Assembly (NCBI GenBank): GCA_937859855.1
Contig: CALMAR010000246.1
Location: 1 to 20,079 of the forward strand
Source: an uncultured Kineosporia sp.
GTDB taxonomy: Bacteria; Actinomycetota; Actinomycetes; Actinomycetales; Kineosporiaceae
DNA: 20,079 bases
Direction of reading: 5' to 3'
Every line of letters begins with the position of its first letter. Positions within the stretch are counted from its first letter, which is position 1. The notes beneath the pieces are model-generated. The model ran no database searches, had not been told where the DNA came from, and saw only the letters and a program-made list of their open reading frames with translations. The position numbers and the translations under genes were made by a program. Positions 15,392 to 20,079 of this stretch are shown piece by piece.

Positions 15392-16012
15392 GTGGAAGAG
15401 GCCCCCGCCAGCCTCGACCTGGGCGCGACCGGTGCCCGGATCGAGGCGCTGATCGACGCCAGTTCCGCGCATGGTTACCAGGCGCGCGAGCGTTCCGAAG
15501 AGCTGGTGCGCCTGGTGGCCGACCTGTACGGAGCGGGACTGGAGCGGATGATGGACGTCCTGTTCGAGGCCGGCCGGCTGGACGACGTCGCGCTCAACGC
15601 GCTGGCGGGCGACGAACTGGTGGCCGGACTGTTGCTCGTGCACGGATTGCACCCCCACGCTGTGACCCAGCGGGTGGCCACCGCGCTGGACAGCGTCCGG
15701 CCGTTCCTCGGGTCGCACGGTGGGGACGTCGAGCTGCTCGGGGTGAATGACGAGGGCGTCGTCCAGCTGCGGTTGCTGGGCAGTTGCGACGGCTGCCCGT
15801 CCTCGTCCGTCACGTTGAAACTCGCGGTGGAAACGGCGGTGCTGACCGCTGCGCCCGAGGTCACCGGCATCGAGGTGGACGACGCGTCGGTGAGCACGAA
15901 AGCGGCCACGCCCGGAGTGATTCCGGTATCTGCGCTGCGGTCGCGGCTGGAGCCGGCCAGCCATCAGTACGCCGGCGCCGACTGCCCCGCGGCCGACATG
16001 GCGCGCACGTGA
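15392..16012 (+). CDS. NifU C-terminal-domain protein of the hydrogenase operon
   Basis: This 206-aa protein is unlike short Nfu proteins: a helical N-terminal region of about 95 residues precedes the NifU-type domain (about 93-165). The domain contains VRPFLGSHGGDVEL and GSCDGCPSSSVTLK with the C-x2-C pair Cys132/Cys135. Nfu domains carry or transfer FeS clusters. In this setting the protein may supply clusters to the hydrogenase small subunit, or act as an electron carrier; both are inference. GTG at 15392 is seven bases after the large subunit stop, with GGAGAG at 15375-15380 upstream. The stop overlaps the next GTG by 4 nt. About 40 residues after the domain are unordered and contain one more Cys (198). 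Confidence 0.85.
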   Translation: MEEAPASLDLGATGARIEALIDASSAHGYQARERSEELVRLVADLYGAGLERMMDVLFEAGRLDDVALNALAGDELVAGLLLVHGLHPHAVTQRVATALDSVRPFLGSHGGDVELLGVNDEGVVQLRLLGSCDGCPSSSVTLKLAVETAVLTAAPEVTGIEVDDASVSTKAATPGVIPVSALRSRLEPASHQYAGADCPAADMART

Positions 16013-16659
16013 CTGAGGCGTTGCCAGTAGCTGGGCCGGGCACGGCACTGGATGTGCTGGCCCGGATCCGGGCGAACCGGCGCCCGCCTCCACCGGGCGA
16101 GCGATGCGAGATGTGCGCCGAGCCGATCGCTGAGGCACATCAGCACGTAGTGGATCTGCACACCCGTTCCCTGATGTGCACCTGCCGCGGCTGCTATCTG
16201 CTGTTCACCGATCAGCAGGCGCAGTTGCGTCATCGGGCGGTTCCTGATCGCTACCTCTCGTTCCCGGACGTCGCGATCACCCAGCTCGAATGGGACGCGC
16301 TGGAGATCCCGGTCGGCCTGGCCTTCTTCTTCCGCAACTCCGATCAGGACCGGGTGGTCGCCTTCTACCCGGGCCCAGCCGGGGCCGCGGAGTCCGAACT
16401 TCCCCTGCGTGGCTGGGAGCAACTGATCGCCGCGCACCCGCAGCTCGGCGTCGCCCGGCCCGACGTCGAAGCCGTGCTGATCCGCGCCCCCAGCGAGGGC
16501 GTCGAACCTGACTGCTACCTGGTTCCCATCGATGCCTGCTACCAGCTCGCCGGCACGCTGCGGAAGTTCTGGCAGGGCTTCGACGGAGGCCGGGAGGCCC
16601 GGGAGGAAATCGAGCGCTTCTTCGCCGAGGTGGCTCGCCGAAGCAGGCCGGCGCGATGA
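16009..16659 (+). CDS. DUF5947-type Cys-rich protein of the hydrogenase operon
   Basis: This 216-aa protein has an N-terminal metal-binding motif: C-x2-C (Cys33, Cys36) and C-x-C-x2-C (Cys57, Cys59, Cys62), with His44, His46 and His51 between. That arrangement suits a zinc or iron site. The C-terminal part ends with a conserved-looking CYQLAGTLRKFWQGFDGG (about 177-194). I recognise the type as the DUF5947 family that accompanies group 1h hydrogenase genes; its function is not known to me. The GTG start at 16009 overlaps the NifU-like stop (GTGA) and the stop overlaps the next ATG (ATGA), so the level is tied to its neighbours. An electron-transfer or assembly role is possible but unproven. 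Confidence 0.8.
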   Translation: MTEALPVAGPGTALDVLARIRANRRPPPPGERCEMCAEPIAEAHQHVVDLHTRSLMCTCRGCYLLFTDQQAQLRHRAVPDRYLSFPDVAITQLEWDALEIPVGLAFFFRNSDQDRVVAFYPGPAGAAESELPLRGWEQLIAAHPQLGVARPDVEAVLIRAPSEGVEPDCYLVPIDACYQLAGTLRKFWQGFDGGREAREEIERFFAEVARRSRPAR

Positions 16660-17297
16660 CATCGCTGGTGTTCGACGTCCTGGACGTCGTCCCCGAACAG
16701 TTCGCGGTGACACCGCAGCTGATCGCGAAGCTGCGGGTGGCCGAGACCGGTGGCGAGCAAGTGCACGCGATCGCGCTGCGCGCCCAGGTACGCATCAACG
16801 CCCACCAGCGGCACTACACCGATGCCGAGGCCGACGGTCTGCGTGACCTGTTCGGCCCGCGCCAGCGCTGGTCCCAGACGCTGAAGCCGTTCCTGTGGAT
16901 GCAGACCTCGGCGATGGTTCAGGGTTTCACCGGCGCATCCGAGGTCGATCTGCCACTGCCCTGCTCCTATGACTTCGAGGTGAGCGGAGCGAAGTACCTG
17001 CAGTCCTTGCGCGAGGGCACGATCGGACTCGAATTTCTTTTCTCCGGAACAGTTTTCACCCGCGGTCAGACCGGGTTCTCGGTGACCCAGATCCCCTGGG
17101 ACCGCGAAGCGCGCTTCGATCTGCCGGTCGCGGTCTGGCGCCAGCTGATGGATCAGCACTTTCCCGGCGACAGCTGGCTGCGAGCGCGCCGGGACACCCT
17201 TGAAGCCCTGGCCGCCTACCGGTCGGAGCACGGTCTCACCTCGTGGGACGAAACCCTGACCAAGCTGCTCGAGCGGGCGGAGCGGGTGGCGTCGTGA
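16656..17297 (+). CDS. DUF6084-type protein of the hydrogenase operon
   Basis: This 213-aa soluble-looking protein has no membrane segment and no Cys cluster; the only Cys is in the PLPCSYDFEV segment (about 101-110). The central part (about 30-165) alternates short hydrophobic strands and looks beta-rich. The WSQTLKPFLWMQTSAMVQGF segment (about 72-91) is strikingly aromatic. The last 35 residues form an amphipathic helix. I recognise the family as DUF6084, found with DUF5947 next to actinobacterial hydrogenases; the molecular job is not known to me. It starts with ATG in an ATGA overlap and ends in a GTGA overlap with the following gene. Confidence 0.8.
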   Translation: MTSLVFDVLDVVPEQFAVTPQLIAKLRVAETGGEQVHAIALRAQVRINAHQRHYTDAEADGLRDLFGPRQRWSQTLKPFLWMQTSAMVQGFTGASEVDLPLPCSYDFEVSGAKYLQSLREGTIGLEFLFSGTVFTRGQTGFSVTQIPWDREARFDLPVAVWRQLMDQHFPGDSWLRARRDTLEALAAYRSEHGLTSWDETLTKLLERAERVAS

Positions 17298-18658
17298 ACA
17301 CCGATCTCGAGGTGGCCCGCGCTGTCGCCGACGCCGTCCTCTACGAGGGCTACCTGCTCTACCCCTATCGGTCGACGTCCAGCAAGAATCAGCTGCGCTG
17401 GCAGTTCGGTGTGCTCGGCCCGCCCGATGCCGCCGCGGCTGGGTTCGGCGAGGAGCCGGACCTGCAGACCCAGTGCCTGCTCCGAGCCGGCCCGTCCGCC
17501 TCGATCCAGATTCATCTGCGCTTCCTGCATCTGCAGCATCGCGGTATCGAAAAACGGTGTGCCGATGATTCTTTCACGGCGATCGAGCGGCTCGATGTTG
17601 GCGGCACGACCTGGATCGGCTGGGACGAGGCGGTGGCGTGCGACGTCGAGCTGGGCCCCTTCGAGCTGGGGCCCGATCAGACACTCGATCGCCTGCTGGA
17701 CGTCGACGTGGACGCCAATGAACAGATCGAACTGCTGCCGGACAGTAGTGGCGAGATCGCAGGCCGGGTGATTCGCCGGCGAGAGGCATTGACCGCTCAG
17801 GTGGCGATCTCGATCGAGCCGGACGGCGAGTGGGTGCGGCTCACCGTCCGGATCGGGAACACCGGCGCCGGGGCATCGTCGGCTCAGGACGCCCTGAGCC
17901 GATCCCTGATCGGCGCGCACCTGCTCCTGGATGCACAGGACGCGAGCTTCCTCTCGATGACCGACCCACCGCCCGGCGCGGAGGCGGCGGCCAACCGGAG
18001 CGCTCAGCACCGCTGCTGGCCGGTGCTGACCGGGCTGCCGGGCTGTGACCATCTGCTGCTGGTGTCACCGATCATCCTGTACGACTATCCCGAGCTGGCT
18101 GCGCAGAGCCCCGGCGACCTGTTCGACGCCACTGAGATCGACGAGATCCTCACCCTGCGCGTGCTCACCATGACCGATGAGGAGAAGGCGCAGGCCAGAG
18201 CCACCGATCCGCGGGCCGCCGCGATCATCGATCGCTGCGAGCAGTTGGCCCCGGCCGACATGCAGCGCCTGCACGGCGTCCTGCGCGATCCCCGTGCGGG
18301 CACGTCCATGCTGACCGGCGACGACTGGTGGGCGGCCGAGGCAGCGGCCGAGGTGACTCCCGAGCTGGACACGGTCTGGGTGGCCGGGATGGAACTGGGC
18401 AAGGACAGCCGGGTGCGTCTGCGCCCCAGCCGCCGGGCCGACGCCCAGGACATCTTCTACGCCGGGCAGGAGGCGCGGATCAGCGCCGTCCACGTCGACC
18501 TCGACGGCACCACCCACGTGGCCGTCACCCTGATCGACGACCCGGCCGCAGAGTTCCACGACTGGTACGGCCGCTACCTGTATTTCGCCCCGGAGGAGCT
18601 CGAGCCGCTCGCCGATCAACAGCTGGCCGATCATCACCAACGAGAGGAGTCATCGTGA
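17294..18658 (+). CDS. Hypothetical 454-aa protein of the hydrogenase operon
   Basis: I do not recognise the function. The N-terminal region contains a well-formed motif, LYEGYLLYPYR (about 16-26), followed by SSKNQLRWQFGVL, and is otherwise alpha/beta-like up to about residue 250. The middle (about 250-370) is acidic and helical. The C-terminal 80 residues form a compact beta-rich domain, VWVAGMELGKDSRVRLRP to WYGRYLYFAPEEL, possibly SH3-like. No signal peptide, membrane segment or metal cluster is visible. The GTG start at 17294 overlaps the DUF6084 stop (GTGA) and the stop overlaps the small membrane peptide gene in the same way. Placement suggests an assembly factor or partner of the hydrogenase. 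Confidence 0.75.
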   Translation: MNTDLEVARAVADAVLYEGYLLYPYRSTSSKNQLRWQFGVLGPPDAAAAGFGEEPDLQTQCLLRAGPSASIQIHLRFLHLQHRGIEKRCADDSFTAIERLDVGGTTWIGWDEAVACDVELGPFELGPDQTLDRLLDVDVDANEQIELLPDSSGEIAGRVIRRREALTAQVAISIEPDGEWVRLTVRIGNTGAGASSAQDALSRSLIGAHLLLDAQDASFLSMTDPPPGAEAAANRSAQHRCWPVLTGLPGCDHLLLVSPIILYDYPELAAQSPGDLFDATEIDEILTLRVLTMTDEEKAQARATDPRAAAIIDRCEQLAPADMQRLHGVLRDPRAGTSMLTGDDWWAAEAAAEVTPELDTVWVAGMELGKDSRVRLRPSRRADAQDIFYAGQEARISAVHVDLDGTTHVAVTLIDDPAAEFHDWYGRYLYFAPEELEPLADQQLADHHQREESS

Positions 18659-18774
18659 AGGTTGTCGGATGGGTCGCGACGGCCGTGGGAGCAGGGGTGG
18701 TGGCGGCCGTGCTGGTGCTGACCGCCAGCTCGGTCCCGGACATCAAGCGCTATCTCGAGATGCGGCGGATGTAG
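18655..18774 (+). CDS. 39-aa single-helix membrane peptide (DUF6893-like)
   Basis: This is a tiny protein: a short basic start, one hydrophobic helix (about 5-26, Val/Ala/Gly-rich), then a basic amphipathic end, PDIKRYLEMRRM. The GTG start at 18655 has AGGAG at 18645-18649 and overlaps the previous stop by 4 nt (GTGA), so it is a real, coupled gene. The C-terminal SxPD(I/L)KRYL pattern is what I recall from small proteins named DUF6893 near these hydrogenases. It would place a positively charged tail on one face of the membrane and could tether the soluble hydrogenase; that is inference. Confidence 0.75.
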   Translation: MKVVGWVATAVGAGVVAAVLVLTASSVPDIKRYLEMRRM

Positions 18775-18806
18775 CTCGGCGCAGTCAACCCCGTCAAGGA
18801 GGAACC

Positions 18807-19025
18807 ATGACCGACAGTACCGGCGACAGCAGCACCCAGCCCGGCGCCCACCTGGAGGAAGAACCCCAGGAGGTGCGGGGGGCGCCTGGTTCCCGGGACA
18901 CCGGATCGGACGGCCCCGGAGGCGGTCCGGCCGACCGGCCCGCCGGAACGGCGGACGAGGATACGGACACCGCCATCGACCCGCAGGGCGCCGATCCGGA
19001 TGCGCCGCAGTTGCCCACCCAGTGA
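18807..19025 (+). CDS. Small acidic disordered protein (72 aa)
   Basis: No family recognised. The protein is rich in Asp, Glu, Gly, Pro, Ser and Thr with no hydrophobic core, and is almost surely disordered. There is no Cys and no membrane segment. The start is well supported: a full AAGGAGG (18796-18802) four bases before the ATG at 18807. The strong ribosome binding site argues for high expression relative to its neighbours. It is followed after 30 bp by another acidic protein gene. It might be a linker or partner of a basic surface, for example the tail of the 39-aa membrane peptide, but nothing in the sequence proves this. Confidence 0.65.
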   Translation: MTDSTGDSSTQPGAHLEEEPQEVRGAPGSRDTGSDGPGGGPADRPAGTADEDTDTAIDPQGADPDAPQLPTQ

Positions 19026-19055
19026 CCACCATCCGCATCTGAACCAGGAGTGCTC

Positions 19056-19376
19056 ATGACCATCAGCCCAGGCGATCCGGGGCCCGTCGACCCCGACGAC
19101 GGCACCCGCGCCATCCCGCCCTATGAAGGGCGCCGCACCAGCGCCGACGTCTCCGGCGAGGAGGAGATGCGCAAGGAGGGCGCCAACGTGGCCGGAGCCA
19201 CCGGTCCGGTGGAGAGCGATGAGATGAAGGCCCCGGATCCGCAGGACACCGAGCGTGGACGGCACGCCTCGCCTGCCGTCGAAGAACCGGCCAGCGAGGC
19301 TGGCGACGAAGAACCCGCCGATGAAGGGACCGGGCCGGCTCACTACTCGGGAACCACCCGGGCCGAGGACGCCTGA
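19056..19376 (+). CDS. Small acidic disordered protein (106 aa)
   Basis: No family recognised. It is hydrophilic, with many Glu, Asp, Pro, Gly and Ala and no Cys or membrane helix. The segment AIPPYEGRRTSADV (about 19-32) is the only stretch with aromatic and hydrophobic residues and may be a short binding motif. ATG at 19056 is chosen because AGGAG (19046-19050) lies five bases before it; a GTG at 19050 would fall inside that site. It resembles the preceding gene in composition though not clearly in sequence. The position before the maturation protease suggests a link to hydrogenase assembly or scaffolding. Confidence 0.65.
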   Translation: MTISPGDPGPVDPDDGTRAIPPYEGRRTSADVSGEEEMRKEGANVAGATGPVESDEMKAPDPQDTERGRHASPAVEEPASEAGDEEPADEGTGPAHYSGTTRAEDA

Positions 19377-19390
19377 GATCAGGTGAGCGG

Positions 19391-19909
19391 ATGACCGAAC
19401 GGGTGCTGGTGGCTGGGATCGGAAACATCTTCTGCACCGATGATGGGTTCGGTCCAGCCGTCGTGGCGCGGCTGCGTGAGCGGGCTGGGCCGGCCACGAC
19501 CGGCAGTGAGCTGCGCATCGTCGACTACGGCATCCGCGGCATGCACCTGGCCTACGACCTCTTGGACCCGCCGGATGTGCTGATCCTGAACGACGCCGTC
19601 CCCGATCGAGGTGCGCCGGGCCAGATTTCGGTGCTGCGGATCGAGCCGGAGCATCTGCCCGCCGGCGCGGTGGACGGCGGTCAGCTCGATGCCCACGGCA
19701 TGGACCCGGCCACCCTGTTGAGCAATCTGGTCTCCCTGGGCGGCCAGCTGCCCCCGACGACCTTGCTGGTGGGATGCCAGGTGAGCGACGTCGGTGAAGG
19801 AATAGGTCTGACCCTTGCCGTGGCGGCATCGGTCGATCAGGCCGCCGACATCGTCCAGCGCGTGCTCGATGGCCAGGGCCGGCAGGCCGGCCTGAGTGAG
19901 GTGGTGTGA
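19391..19909 (+). CDS. Hydrogenase maturation endopeptidase (HycI/HybD/HoxM family)
   Basis: This 172-aa protein has the family pattern: GIGNIFCTDDGFG (9-21) with Asp17/Asp18, NDAV (67-70, Asp68), and His102 in DAHGMDP. These three acidic and His positions match the nickel-sensing ligands of HybD/HycI. The enzyme cleaves the C-terminal tail of the large subunit after nickel is in place; the expected target is the tail after His575 of the large subunit encoded at 13591. ATG at 19391 follows AGGTGAG; the stop is one base before the hypC ATG. Length is normal. Confidence 0.92.
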   Translation: MTERVLVAGIGNIFCTDDGFGPAVVARLRERAGPATTGSELRIVDYGIRGMHLAYDLLDPPDVLILNDAVPDRGAPGQISVLRIEPEHLPAGAVDGGQLDAHGMDPATLLSNLVSLGGQLPPTTLLVGCQVSDVGEGIGLTLAVAASVDQAADIVQRVLDGQGRQAGLSEVV

Positions 19910-19910
19910 G

Positions 19911-20079
19911 ATGTGCCTGGGAATCCCGGGTCAGGTCGTGTCCATGGTCGAGGGCTACGGCGACCAGCTCGCACTGGTCGCCGTGGAGGGGGCCGCCCGC
20001 AAGGTGAACATCGGGCGGCTCGATCAGCCGCCCTCACCCGGCCAATGGGTACGGATCCCCATGGGTTTCGCGGTCGAGC
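19911..20079 (+). CDS. hypC: Hydrogenase assembly chaperone HypC (5' part, runs off right edge)
   Basis: The first 56 codons are present. The start, MCLGIPGQVVSM, is the HypC/HupF signature, with Cys2 as the iron-carrying residue. The later PSPGQWVRIPMGFAV matches the family's G-x-W-V...GFA region. HypC shuttles Fe(CN)2CO with HypD and holds the large subunit precursor. It begins one base after the endopeptidase stop, so it belongs to the same operon. The remaining hyp genes (hypD, hypE, hypF) would be expected to the right. Confidence 0.93.
   Translation, partial: MCLGIPGQVVSMVEGYGDQLALVAVEGAARKVNIGRLDQPPSPGQWVRIPMGFAVE

Overview
The window is high-GC DNA with frequent GTG starts, dense packing, 4-nt gene overlaps and actinobacterial-type proteins. 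I read it as chromosomal sequence from an actinomycete; the genus cannot be named from the sequence. No rRNA, tRNA, CRISPR array, transposase or integrase is visible.

Region 1 (about 1-5345, minus strand) is a compact operon of four membrane or ATPase genes in the order VirB2-like, VirB3/PrgI-like, VirB4-like, VirB6-like. This is the order of the same components in classical type IV secretion loci. The VirB6-like gene runs off the left edge. Region 1b (5346-5678) is a 333-bp non-coding stretch separating this operon from the next genes.

Region 2 (5679-8883) holds housekeeping or lipid-related genes. A PlsC-type acyltransferase and an AlkA-like DNA glycosylase lie on the plus strand. They converge on a minus-strand pair, a FabG-type reductase followed by an Sfp-type phosphopantetheinyl transferase.

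Region 3 (8884-11147) is an NCS1 (purine/cytosine-type) permease overlapping a TetR-family regulator by 4 nt. A 35-bp perfect palindrome built of four CTATC/GATAG half-sites sits just upstream of the permease and is the obvious candidate operator.

Region 4 (11209-20079, plus strand) is a hydrogenase locus. Its order is hypA, hypB, the small and large subunits of a group 1h ('actinobacterial', high-affinity Huc/Hhy type) [NiFe]-hydrogenase, a NifU-domain protein, a Cys-rich DUF5947-type protein, a DUF6084-type protein, an unrecognised 454-aa protein, a 39-aa single-helix membrane peptide, two acidic disordered small proteins, the hydrogenase maturation endopeptidase, and hypC (cut by the right edge). 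HypA/HypB deliver nickel, HypC acts in Fe(CN)2CO assembly, and the endopeptidase trims the 22-residue tail of the large subunit. The small subunit relays electrons through FeS clusters and has Asp at the position of one usual proximal-cluster Cys. The accessory genes are linked by consecutive 4-nt overlaps and have no assigned job; they are the most interesting part of the window.
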